NCBI GenBank assembly: GCA_035524275.1
Contig: DATKPC010000109.1
Coordinates: 1-14,934 of the forward strand
Origin: DATKPC01 sp035524275
Lineage (GTDB): Bacteria; Pseudomonadota; Gammaproteobacteria; Burkholderiales; Burkholderiaceae_F
DNA length: 14,934 nt
Direction: 5' to 3'
This document shows, piece by piece, positions 7,832 to 14,584 of this stretch (position 1 is the stretch's first letter; each line of letters begins with the position of its first letter). The notes under the pieces are model-generated. The model did no database searches, had not been told where the DNA came from, and saw only the letters and a list, made by a program, of their open reading frames with translations. The position numbers and the translations under genes are program-made.

Positions 7832-7859
7832 GAACAAGGGACGCCGAACAAGGGACGCC
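7832..7859. repeat. Tandem 14-base direct repeat upstream of tRNA-Gln
   Basis: GAACAAGGGACGCC occurs twice in direct succession (7832-7845 and 7846-7859), followed by GAAC (7860-7863) as the start of a third copy. It lies between ispE and the tRNA gene, 17 bases before the mature tRNA 5' end. The role is unknown; slippage duplication is the simplest explanation. Confidence 0.8.
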
Positions 7860-7876
7860 GAACGGGTTTCAAGCGC

Positions 7877-7953
7877 TGGGGAGTCGCCAAGCTGGTTAAG
7901 GCAGCGGATTTTGATTCCGCCATTCGAGGGTTCGAATCCTTCCTCCCCAGCCA
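7877..7953 (+). tRNA. tRNA-Gln (anticodon TTG)
   Basis: The cloverleaf is complete. Acceptor arm TGGGGAG (7877-7883) pairs with CTCCCCA (7943-7949), followed by discriminator G and an encoded CCA (7951-7953). The D arm is GCC/GGC with loop AAGCTGGTTAA. The anticodon stem GCGGA/TCCGC encloses TTTTGAT, giving anticodon TTG at 7911-7913, which reads CAA (and CAG by wobble). The T arm GAGGG/CCTTC has one G-T pair and the canonical loop TTCGAAT. Its position between ispE and prs is the conserved one in betaproteobacteria. Confidence 0.98.
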
Positions 7954-8101
7954 TCCATCAACCGGCCGCGGCGCATGAAGTCGGCCGCGCCCCGGCAGCC
8001 CCGCCCGGAACGGAACCTCGACGGCAGCGTCGGGGCAAGATCGGCATAAGCAATTTCAGCGGCAGCAATGACGGCGTCAGCCCGAGAGCGGTAGAGATCC
8101 C

Positions 8102-9061
8102 ATGGTCCCGATGGTGCCCGAGAACCTGATGGTATTCGCCGGCAACGCGAATCCGAAACTCGCGCACGCCGTCGTGCACCACCTGAACATCCCGCTCGGG
8201 CGGGCCGTGGTCTCTCGCTTCTCCGATGGCGAGGTGATGGTCGAGATCAACGAGAACGTCCGCGGACGCGACGTCTTCGTCCTGCAGCCGACCTGCCATC
8301 CGACCAACGACAACCTGATGGAGCTGGTGATCATGGTCGACGCGCTGAAGCGCGCGTCGGCGGGGCGGATCACGGCGGCGATACCCTACTTCGGATACGC
8401 GCGCCAGGACCGTCGCCCGCGCTCGGCACGCGTCGCGATAAGCGCCAAGGTCGTCGCGAACATGCTGCAGGCCGTCGGGGTCAACCGGGTCCTGGTGATG
8501 GACCTGCACGCCGACCAGATCCAGGGATTCTTCGACATCCCGGTCGACAACATCTACGCGAGTCCGATCCTCCTCGGCGACCTGTGGAAGCACAGCTACG
8601 ACAATCTCGTCGTCGTGTCGCCGGACGTCGGCGGAGTCGTCCGCGCCCGCGCGCTGGCGAAGCGGATGGACGCGGACCTCGCGATCATCGACAAGCGCCG
8701 CCCGCGCCCGAATGTCGCCGAGGTGATGAACATCATCGGCGAAATCTCCGGGCGCACCTGCGTCATCATGGACGACATGATCGACACGGCCAACACGCTG
8801 TGCCAGGCCGCGCTGGTGCTGCGCGAGCACGGGGCGACGAAGGTCATGGCCTATTGCACGCACGCGGTGCTGTCCGGCGCCGCGGTCGAACGGATCGCCG
8901 CCTCGGTGCTCGACGAAGTCGTCGTCACCGACACGATCCCGCTCAACGAAGCCGCGCTCGGCTGCCCGAAGATACGGCAGCTGTCGTGCGCGGCGCTCCT
9001 GGGCGAAACGATTTCGCGCATTTCGCGCGAAGACTCGGTGAGCTCGCTGTTCATCGAGTAG
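8102..9061 (+). CDS. prs: Ribose-phosphate pyrophosphokinase (PRPP synthetase)
   Basis: A class I PRPP synthetase of 319 residues that makes phosphoribosyl pyrophosphate from ribose 5-phosphate and ATP for purine, pyrimidine, NAD, His and Trp synthesis. Visible motifs are MVFAGNANPKLA at the N-terminus, the flexible-loop and ATP region YFGYARQDRRPRSARVAISA, the metal/ATP-binding MDLHADQIQGFFDIPVDN, VVSPDVGGVVRARALA and IIDKRRPRPN, and the ribose-phosphate loop MDDMIDTANTL. The loop reads TANT where the E. coli enzyme has TGGT. Three possible starts exist (8102, 8111 and 8129); 8102 has a weak AGAG upstream, while 8111 would give an N-terminal length closer to homologues, so the exact start is uncertain by three residues. 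rplY follows after 58 bases, suggesting one transcription unit. Confidence 0.97.
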   Translation: MVPMVPENLMVFAGNANPKLAHAVVHHLNIPLGRAVVSRFSDGEVMVEINENVRGRDVFVLQPTCHPTNDNLMELVIMVDALKRASAGRITAAIPYFGYARQDRRPRSARVAISAKVVANMLQAVGVNRVLVMDLHADQIQGFFDIPVDNIYASPILLGDLWKHSYDNLVVVSPDVGGVVRARALAKRMDADLAIIDKRRPRPNVAEVMNIIGEISGRTCVIMDDMIDTANTLCQAALVLREHGATKVMAYCTHAVLSGAAVERIAASVLDEVVVTDTIPLNEAALGCPKIRQLSCAALLGETISRISREDSVSSLFIE

Positions 9062-9119
9062 GCAAAGGGGCATCCGTGGCTGGTCGCGGCCCGATGTCCG
9101 GCATCAACGGGAGAAACCG

Positions 9120-9848
9120 ATGAAAGTCGTCGCGAACACGCGCAATGCGCAAGGCACGAGTGCGAGCCGCCGCCTGCGCCATACCGGCAAGGTGCCGGGC
9201 ATCCTCTACGGCGGCCGCCACGAGCCGGTGCCGATCGAGGTCGAGCACAACCCGCTGTTCCATTCGCTCCGCCGCGAGAAGTTCCATGCGTCGATCCTCG
9301 ACATGGAACTCGACGGCAAGGCCGAGATGGTGCTGCTGCGCACGTTCCAGATGCATCCCTACCGGCCGCAGGTGCTGCATGTCGACTTCCAGCGCGTCGC
9401 GGCGGACCAGAAGATCCACATGCGCGTGCCGCTGCACTTCAGCGGCCAGGAATCGTCGCCGGCCGTCAAGCAGTCGGCCGCGATCATCGGCCACGTGCGC
9501 TCGGACGTCGAGATCGCCTGCCTCCCGAAGGACCTGCCGGAGTTCATCGAGGTCGACCTGTCGAACCTCACGGCGCAGGATACGGTCCACGTCGGCGACC
9601 TGAAGCTTCCGGCGGGCGTCAGCGCCGTGCTGCGTGGCAAGGAAAACCCGGTCGTCGTCACCGTGACGATCCCGGGTGCCGCGGCCGAGGAAACGGAATC
9701 CGAAGCGGCGGCGGCCGGCGCGGCGCCGGCTGCAGCGGCAGCCCCGGCCGCGGCGAAACCGGCCGCAGGCGCCGCGGCGAAGGCCGCCGCTCCGGCGGCC
9801 GCGGCGAAAGCCCCGGCGGCGAAGAGCGGCGGCGACAAGAAGAAGTAA
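9120..9848 (+). CDS. rplY: Large-subunit ribosomal protein L25 (Ctc/TL5 long form)
   Basis: A 242-residue L25 of the long general-stress (Ctc) type, which binds 5S rRNA in the 50S subunit. Residues about 1-95 are the 5S-binding domain, starting MKVVANTRNAQGTSASRRLR and including GKVPGILYGG. Residues about 97-183 are the second beta-rich domain (VPLHFSGQESSPAVK, GHVRSDVEIACLPKDLPEFI, DLSNL). Residues 184-242 are an Ala/Pro/Lys-rich, low-complexity tail ending DKKK, probably disordered. A good Shine-Dalgarno, GGGAGA, stands 8 bases before the ATG. The gene lies between prs and pth, as is usual in proteobacteria, and is followed by a strong intrinsic terminator. The tail is longer than the two-domain core needs but such tails are common in GC-rich species. 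Confidence 0.97.
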   Translation: MKVVANTRNAQGTSASRRLRHTGKVPGILYGGRHEPVPIEVEHNPLFHSLRREKFHASILDMELDGKAEMVLLRTFQMHPYRPQVLHVDFQRVAADQKIHMRVPLHFSGQESSPAVKQSAAIIGHVRSDVEIACLPKDLPEFIEVDLSNLTAQDTVHVGDLKLPAGVSAVLRGKENPVVVTVTIPGAAAEETESEAAAAGAAPAAAAAPAAAKPAAGAAAKAAAPAAAAKAPAAKSGGDKKK

Positions 9849-9885
9849 CCGCTCGGCGTCGATCATCGAAGCCATCGACCCCACG

Positions 9886-9916
9886 GCCCGCCGACCTCGC
9901 GTCGGCGGGCTTTTTT
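9886..9916 (+). terminator. Intrinsic terminator after rplY, ending at the pth start
   Basis: GCCCGCCGAC (9886-9895) and GTCGGCGGGC (9901-9910) form a perfect 10-bp stem with loop CTCGC, followed at once by six T. It is the best terminator in the window. The T-tract ends 1 base before the pth ATG at 9918, so the hairpin's 3' arm (GGCGGG) is also the only Shine-Dalgarno-like sequence for pth. Confidence 0.9.
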
Positions 9917-9917
9917 G

Positions 9918-10550
9918 ATGAATACACCGCCACCGATACGACTGATCGCCGGGTTGGGCAACGTGGGTGCCGAATACGAGCGCACGCGTCACAACGCCGG
10001 CTTCTGGTTCGTCGACGCGGTCGCGCACCGGGCGGGCGGAAGCTTTGCGCCGGAACGCAAGTTCCATGGCGACATCGCGCGCATCCGCGGCGGCGGGCGC
10101 GACCTGTGGCTGCTCAAGCCCTCGACGTACATGAACCGCTCGGGGCAGGCCGTCGTCGCGCTCGCGCTTTTCTACCGGATCCTGCCGACCGAGATCCTCG
10201 TCGCCCACGACGAACTCGACCTGCCGCCGGGCGCGCTGAAGCTCAAGGCCGGCGGCGGACACGCCGGGCACAACGGCCTGAAGGACATCCAGGCGCGGCT
10301 GTCGACACCGGATTTCTGGCGGCTGCGCCTCGGCATCGGCCACCCGCGCACGCTGCAGCTGCAGCAACCGGTGGCCGACTTCGTGCTGCACCCGCCACGG
10401 CGCGACGAGCAGCAGGCGATCGATGAGGCGATCGACCGCGCGCTCGACGCCGTACCGCTGCTGGTCGACGGGCAGTTCGAGCGCGCGATGATGAAGCTGC
10501 ACGCGGCGCCGCGCCGCCCATCGGACGCCGGCACGGAGCGCGACCGGTGA
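9918..10550 (+). CDS. pth: Peptidyl-tRNA hydrolase
   Basis: A 210-residue enzyme that frees tRNA from peptidyl-tRNAs dropped by the ribosome. It starts MNTPPPIRLIAGLGNVGAEY, with RHNAGFWFVD carrying the catalytic His and its partner Asn; later motifs are PSTYMNRSGQAV, HDELDLPPGALKLK (conserved Asp) and GGGHAGHNGLKDI. The family length (about 190-210) is matched. The core begins only ten residues after the first Met and no other in-frame ATG precedes it, so 9918 is the practical start; a TTG at 9915 is the alternative. The start lies directly after the terminator T-tract of rplY. Its stop overlaps the GTG start of the next gene by 4 bases (GTGA), implying translational coupling. Confidence 0.97.
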   Translation: MNTPPPIRLIAGLGNVGAEYERTRHNAGFWFVDAVAHRAGGSFAPERKFHGDIARIRGGGRDLWLLKPSTYMNRSGQAVVALALFYRILPTEILVAHDELDLPPGALKLKAGGGHAGHNGLKDIQARLSTPDFWRLRLGIGHPRTLQLQQPVADFVLHPPRRDEQQAIDEAIDRALDAVPLLVDGQFERAMMKLHAAPRRPSDAGTERDR

Positions 10551-11611
10551 GCCGGGCCGCGAACTTCGAGGTTCTGGCGGGTGCGCGCGCGGCGGCGCAC
10601 CTGCGCGCGAACGGGCTCGCGGCGCGCGACGTCGCCTGCGTGCCTGCGGCGGCCGGCGGGCCGAAGGGGCTCGCGCTGATCCCGCTCGACAAGCTGCTGT
10701 TCGGCGGCTGGTTCGCCGGCGTCCAGAGGCAGCGGCCGCTGCAACTGATCGGATCGTCGGTCGGCGCCTGGCGCATGGCGGCTGCCGCGCAGCTGCGTCC
10801 GTCCGAAGCGCTGCAGCGGCTCGCCGACTACTACACCGGCCAGCGCTACGGCAGGCGCCCGACGCCGCGCCAGGTGAGCGACGTGATGCGCGCGCTCGTC
10901 CGCGTCATCCTGCTCGGGCCGCGCCTCGAGGCGCGCGACGACGTCTCGCTGGCGGTCGTCACGTCGCGCGGTCGCGGCCGGCTCGCGCGGGACCATTCAC
11001 GCGCCGCGTTCGCGCGGGCCGCGATCGACAACCTGCGCGACCGCGCGCTGCTGGCGCAGCACCTGGAGCGCGTCGTGTTCCAGATGGCGCCGATGCCCTG
11101 GCTGCAGCCGCCGCACGATGCGTTCGGGACGGTCCAGGTCCCGCTCGACATCTACAACGTCGTCGATGCCTTGCGCGCCTCCGGCTCGATCCCGATCGTC
11201 TGCGAACCGGTCGACAGTCCGAGCGGTGCGCCGCGCGGCGCGTATTGGGACGGCGGGATGATCGACTATCACCTGCTGCTGCCCTACAACCGCATCGACG
11301 GCATCGTCCTCTACCCGCACTTCGTGCCGTACGTGACCCCCGGCTGGCTCGACAAGCAATTGCCGTGGCGCAACCGCCCGCGGCGCCATCCGTGGCTGGA
11401 GAATGTCCTGCTGATCTGCCCGTCGCGGCGTTTCCTGACCCGGCTGCCGAACGGCAAGCTGCCGGACCGAACGGATTTCCGTCGCTATGGCGCCGACGAT
11501 ACGGCGCGAATGCAGGCGTGGCGACGCGCGATCTCGGAATGCGAGCGCTTCGCCGAAGAGGCGATGGCATGGATCGAGCGGCCGGACGTCTCGATGATCC
11601 GGGAGCTTTGA
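10547..11611 (+). CDS. Patatin-like phospholipase family protein
   Basis: A 354-residue protein with a GTG start that overlaps the pth stop. It has the elements of a patatin serine-aspartate acyl hydrolase: an oxyanion-type glycine motif AAGGPKGL (residues 35-42), a nucleophile elbow IGSSVGAW with Ser71 in GxSxG, and YWDGGMIDYHL with Asp235 in the DGG motif. The spacing of about 160 residues between Ser and Asp is as in patatins. No signal peptide or transmembrane segment is seen, so a cytoplasmic or peripheral-membrane enzyme is likely. The family hydrolyses acyl esters of phospholipids or related lipids; the actual substrate is not known. It sits between pth and a pair of REP-like hairpins. 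GTG is chosen because it gives an overlap junction and starts just ahead of the conserved N-terminal part. The family call is fairly sure and the substrate unknown. Confidence 0.82.
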   Translation: MSRAANFEVLAGARAAAHLRANGLAARDVACVPAAAGGPKGLALIPLDKLLFGGWFAGVQRQRPLQLIGSSVGAWRMAAAAQLRPSEALQRLADYYTGQRYGRRPTPRQVSDVMRALVRVILLGPRLEARDDVSLAVVTSRGRGRLARDHSRAAFARAAIDNLRDRALLAQHLERVVFQMAPMPWLQPPHDAFGTVQVPLDIYNVVDALRASGSIPIVCEPVDSPSGAPRGAYWDGGMIDYHLLLPYNRIDGIVLYPHFVPYVTPGWLDKQLPWRNRPRRHPWLENVLLICPSRRFLTRLPNGKLPDRTDFRRYGADDTARMQAWRRAISECERFAEEAMAWIERPDVSMIREL

Positions 11612-11680
11612 TGACGCAGCGGCCGGGGGCTGTCGGTCGCCGGTGAACGGTCTCTTGGGGGCTGGCACCCTCTCCCCCGC

Positions 11681-11787
11681 CCCTCTCCCGCTGGCGCGGG
11701 CGAGGGGAGCCACACGACGCCATCCGTTGAGGCAGCACTTCAAACTGGCGACGATGAAACTCCCCTCGCCCGCGAAGCGGGAGAGGG
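11681..11787. repeat. Pair of REP-like hairpin units in inverted orientation (BIME-like)
   Basis: Unit one is 11681-11709 and unit two is 11760-11787. On opposite strands they are the same sequence apart from the loop. Each folds as CCCTC and GAGGG outer arms, one mismatch, CCCGC and GCGGG inner arms, then a short loop (TGGC in unit one, TTC or GAA in unit two), plus a flanking GAG/CTC. The units are 50 bases apart. An extra CCCTCTCCC copy lies at 11668-11676. They lie between the convergent ends of the patatin-like and protease genes. Read on the minus strand, unit two is followed by TTT and could help terminate protease transcription. Confidence 0.85.
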
Positions 11788-11807
11788 CCGCCGCATCCCG
11801 ACAGTCC

Positions 11808-12788
11808 TCACCCCTGCTCCGTCGGCGTCAACGGCAGGTGCACCAGTCTGCTGCCGCGGACCAGCCGCGCGACACACGACCGGCCGATGCGCGTCGCATC
11901 CAGGTGCCGCTGCAGGGCGTCGATCCCTTCGATCGGCTGCCCGTCGAATCCGATCAACCAGTCTCCTGGCTCGAATCCCGCCCGTTGCGCCGGACCTCCG
12001 GCGGCGACCTCGGCGATGCGGATCCCGCTGCGCTGCTCGACCCCGATCGCGCGCTGCAGTCGCCGCGGCAAGGGCGCGGTCGAACCGCTGATGCCGATGT
12101 ACGCGCGTCGCACGCGCCCGTGGGCGAAGAGTTGGCCGACGACCCAGCGCGCGGTATCGATGCCGGTCGCGAAACACAGCGCCTGCGCACCCGGAATGAT
12201 CGCCGTGTTGACCCCGACGACGGTGCCGGCGGAATCCACGAGCGGACCGCCGGAATTGCCCGGGTTCAGCGCCGCGTCGGTCTGGATCACGTCATCCATC
12301 AGCCGGCCGCTTTCGGCGCGCAGCGACCGGCCGAGCGCGGAGATGACGCCGGTCGTCACCGTGTTCTGGAACCCGAGCGGATTGCCGATCGCCACCGCGA
12401 TCTGCCCCACGCGCAGCGCGCCGGAGCGGCCCAGCGGCGCCGCCGGCAGGTCCGCGGCCCCGACGCGGATCACCGCCAGATCGGTGTCCGGATCGGCACC
12501 GACGAGCACCGCATCGAAGTCGCGGCCGTCCGGGAACGTCGCGCGCAGCGCGCTCGCGCCGTGCACCACGTGGCTGTTGGTGAGCACGTAGCCGTCCGGC
12601 GTAAAGGCGAAGCCGGACCCGGTACCCGCGGCGCCGCGGCGCGGATCACCGCGGACGCCGGGCCTGCGCCGAACCTCGATGAGGGCTACCGACGGGCCGA
12701 CGCGCTCGACCACCTCGACGATCGTCCGCGAGTACGCATCGAGCGCGGCGCGATCCGGGTCGGACGGCGGCGCGCCAGGCTTCGCCAT
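11808..12788 (-). CDS. HtrA/DegP-type trypsin-like serine protease with one PDZ domain
   Basis: With the ATG at 12788 the product is 326 residues. The S1C protease catalytic triad is intact: His73 in LTNSHVV, Asp103 in DTDLAVIRV and Ser179 in ALNPGNSGGPLV. Residues about 232-320 form a PDZ domain (YIGISG..., AGGPAQRAGFEPGDWLIGFD). Only one PDZ is present, as in DegS, and there is neither a signal peptide nor an N-terminal transmembrane helix, so on this sequence the protein would stay in the cytoplasm. An in-frame ATG at 12839 would add 17 residues, but these are not a signal peptide, and GAGGG four bases before 12788 supports the shorter form. The gene is divergent from the CbiX-like gene and converges on the REP pair. 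Protease activity is likely; substrates are unknown. Confidence 0.9.
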   Translation of the reverse strand: MAKPGAPPSDPDRAALDAYSRTIVEVVERVGPSVALIEVRRRPGVRGDPRRGAAGTGSGFAFTPDGYVLTNSHVVHGASALRATFPDGRDFDAVLVGADPDTDLAVIRVGAADLPAAPLGRSGALRVGQIAVAIGNPLGFQNTVTTGVISALGRSLRAESGRLMDDVIQTDAALNPGNSGGPLVDSAGTVVGVNTAIIPGAQALCFATGIDTARWVVGQLFAHGRVRRAYIGISGSTAPLPRRLQRAIGVEQRSGIRIAEVAAGGPAQRAGFEPGDWLIGFDGQPIEGIDALQRHLDATRIGRSCVARLVRGSRLVHLPLTPTEQG

Positions 12789-12884
12789 CGCGCCCTCGCC
12801 GGCGCGATCGCCGGCCACGAACACGGGTCGATCTCCCATGGGCCGGACATGGACGCGCCGAAAGCCGTTTCAAGTCGCGCGATA
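12789..12884. promoter_or_regulatory. Short divergent promoter region between protease and chelatase genes
   Basis: Only 96 bases separate the two start codons (45 if the protease starts at 12839), so both promoters must lie here or inside the genes. GATAAT at 12881-12886 resembles a -10 box for the plus strand but overlaps the chelatase start and has no matching -35, so it is not assigned. Confidence 0.3.
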
Positions 12885-13301
12885 ATGACGCGCATGCGTC
12901 ACCCGTCGACTGACCTGCCGGATGCCCTGGTGCTGTTCGCGCACGGCGCCCGCGACGCCCGCTGGTCGCAGACGCTGTCGCAGCTCGCCGATGCGATCCG
13001 CGCGCTCGCCGCCGCCGAGGCGCCGGGCCGCGAGCTGCACGTCTCGACGGCGTTCCTGGAGTTCCAGCCGCCGACGTTGCAGGACGCGCTGGACCAGGCG
13101 ATGCGCGACGGTGCACGCCGCATCGACATCCTTCCGGTGTTCTGGGCCAGCGGCGGCCACGTCGCGAACGACGTGCCGCCGCTGCTCGCGGCGTTTCGCG
13201 CGAGCCACCCGGCGCTGCAGCTGCGCATGCTGCCGGTGCTGTCGGAACTGCCGGGCATGCTGGACTTCATCGCGGCCGGCGCGCTGCGCGGCGGGCGATA
13301 A
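12885..13301 (+). CDS. CbiX/SirB-type sirohydrochlorin chelatase family protein
   Basis: A 138-residue single-domain protein of the CbiX type. These small class II chelatases insert Co2+ or Fe2+ (or Ni2+) into sirohydrochlorin for cobalamin, siroheme or coenzyme F430. The two expected metal-binding histidines are seen: His20 in LVLFAHGARDARW and His92 in FWASGGHVANDVPPLL. STAFLEFQPPTLQDALDQAM and ILPVFWASGG are also characteristic. ATG codons at 12885 and 12894 are both possible and neither has a clear Shine-Dalgarno. No siroheme or cobalamin gene is nearby, so the metal cannot be told from context. The gene is divergent from the protease and 52 bases before ychF, with which it may be cotranscribed. 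Family membership is confident; the exact substrate is inferred. Confidence 0.88.
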   Translation: MTRMRHPSTDLPDALVLFAHGARDARWSQTLSQLADAIRALAAAEAPGRELHVSTAFLEFQPPTLQDALDQAMRDGARRIDILPVFWASGGHVANDVPPLLAAFRASHPALQLRMLPVLSELPGMLDFIAAGALRGGR

Positions 13302-13353
13302 TGCCGGGTTTGCCGGCCGCGTGCGGCGGCGGCTCCTTTCGAAACGCGGATAA

Positions 13354-14448
13354 ATGGCACTCAAATGCGGCATCGTCGGCCTGCCGAACGTCGGCAAGTC
13401 GACCCTTTTCAACGCGCTGACCAAGGCCGGGATCGCGGCCGAGAACTACCCGTTCTGCACGATCGAGCCGAACGTCGGGATCGTCGAAGTCCCGGATCCG
13501 CGGCTGGCGGCACTGCAGGCGATCGCGAAGCCTGAAAAAGTGCTCCCGGCCACGGTCGAGTTCGTCGACATCGCGGGCCTCGTCGCCGGCGCGAGCAAGG
13601 GCGAAGGGCTCGGCAACCAGTTCCTTGCCAACATCCGCGAGTGCGACGCGATCGCGCATATCGTCCGCTGCTTCGACGATCCGAACGTGATCCACGTCGC
13701 CGGCCGGGTCGACCCGATCGACGACATCGGCGTGATCAACACCGAACTCGCCCTGGCCGACCTGCAGGCGGTCGAGAAGCAGCTCGCAAAATCGAGCAAG
13801 GTCGCCAAGTCGGGCGGCGACAAGGAGGCGCAGCGACTCGTCGCGGCTCTGGAGAAAGTCCGCGTCGCGCTGGACGACGCGCGGCCGGCGCGCAGCGTCG
13901 ACCTCTATCCGGAAGAGCGCGCCGTGCTGCGCCCGCTGTTCCTGCTGACGATGAAGCCGACGATGTACGTCGCGAACGTCGAGGAGCACGGCTTCAAGGA
14001 CAACCCGCTGCTGGCGCGGGTCGAGGAGCTGGCGGCGCGCGAAGGCGCGCCGGTCGTCGCCGTCTGTGCGAAGGTCGAGGCCGAGATTGCCGACCTGTCC
14101 GACGAGGACAAGACGGTCTTCCTGCAGGACATGGGGATGCAGGAACCGGGACTGAACCGCGTGATCCGCGCCGGCTACACGCTGCTCGGGCTGCAGACGT
14201 ACTTCACGGCCGGCCCGAAGGAGGTCCGCGCGTGGACGGTGCCGACCGGCGCGACCGCGCCGCAGGCCGCCGGCGTGATCCACACCGATTTCGAGAAAGG
14301 CTTCATCCGCGCCGAGACGATCGCCTTTGACGACTTCGTCCGCTTCAAGGGCGAACAGGGCGCGAAGGAGGCGGGCAAGATGCGCCTCGAAGGCAAGGAA
14401 TACGTCGTCCACGATGGCGACGTGATGCACTTCCGCTTCAACGTCTGA
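13354..14448 (+). CDS. ychF: Redox-responsive ATPase YchF (Obg/OLA1 family)
   Basis: A full-length 364-residue member of the Obg-related P-loop family. Motifs are G1 GLPNVGKS (9-16), G3 DIAG (72-75) and, in place of the GTPase G4 motif NKxD, NVEE (208-211), which accounts for ATP preference over GTP in this family. A coiled-coil insertion lies around residues 130-180, and the C-terminal TGS domain starts near residue 281 (TYFTAGPKEVRAWTVPTGAT) and ends YVVHDGDVMHFRFNV. YchF associates with the ribosome and influences the oxidative stress response in E. coli. It is commonly found near pth, prs and rplY; here three genes lie between pth and ychF. The start at 13354 matches the universal MALKCGIVGLPNVGKS N-terminus. 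Confidence 0.98.
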   Translation: MALKCGIVGLPNVGKSTLFNALTKAGIAAENYPFCTIEPNVGIVEVPDPRLAALQAIAKPEKVLPATVEFVDIAGLVAGASKGEGLGNQFLANIRECDAIAHIVRCFDDPNVIHVAGRVDPIDDIGVINTELALADLQAVEKQLAKSSKVAKSGGDKEAQRLVAALEKVRVALDDARPARSVDLYPEERAVLRPLFLLTMKPTMYVANVEEHGFKDNPLLARVEELAAREGAPVVAVCAKVEAEIADLSDEDKTVFLQDMGMQEPGLNRVIRAGYTLLGLQTYFTAGPKEVRAWTVPTGATAPQAAGVIHTDFEKGFIRAETIAFDDFVRFKGEQGAKEAGKMRLEGKEYVVHDGDVMHFRFNV

Positions 14449-14584
14449 AATCGGGGTCAGGACCTCGCCAACGACGATTGTACCGACGCGCGGCGCTTGC
14501 CGATGTGACAGACTCGCCTTTCGCAGCGGGCGCGGCGTCGCGGGGATGGGGCACGACGCCTTCAAAATAGCACGTGGGGGAGAC

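Noticed and set aside
7954..8101. Two CGGCCGCG copies after tRNA-Gln, considered as a terminator stem
   Set aside because: Pairing rests on self-complementary CGGCCG, the loop is irregular and there is no T-tract.
9051..10502. 483-codon minus-strand frame opposite rplY and pth
   Set aside because: It crosses a strong terminator and opposes two certain genes; the Arg-rich translation has no domain.
12881..12896. GATAATG as a -10 box giving a leaderless chelatase mRNA
   Set aside because: No acceptable -35 lies 16-18 bases upstream, and a six-base match is weak evidence alone.
14449..14584. Gap after ychF with GGTCAGGACC near its start, examined as a terminator
   Set aside because: The arms are only three bases and no T-tract follows; no convincing terminator or repeat was found in this gap.
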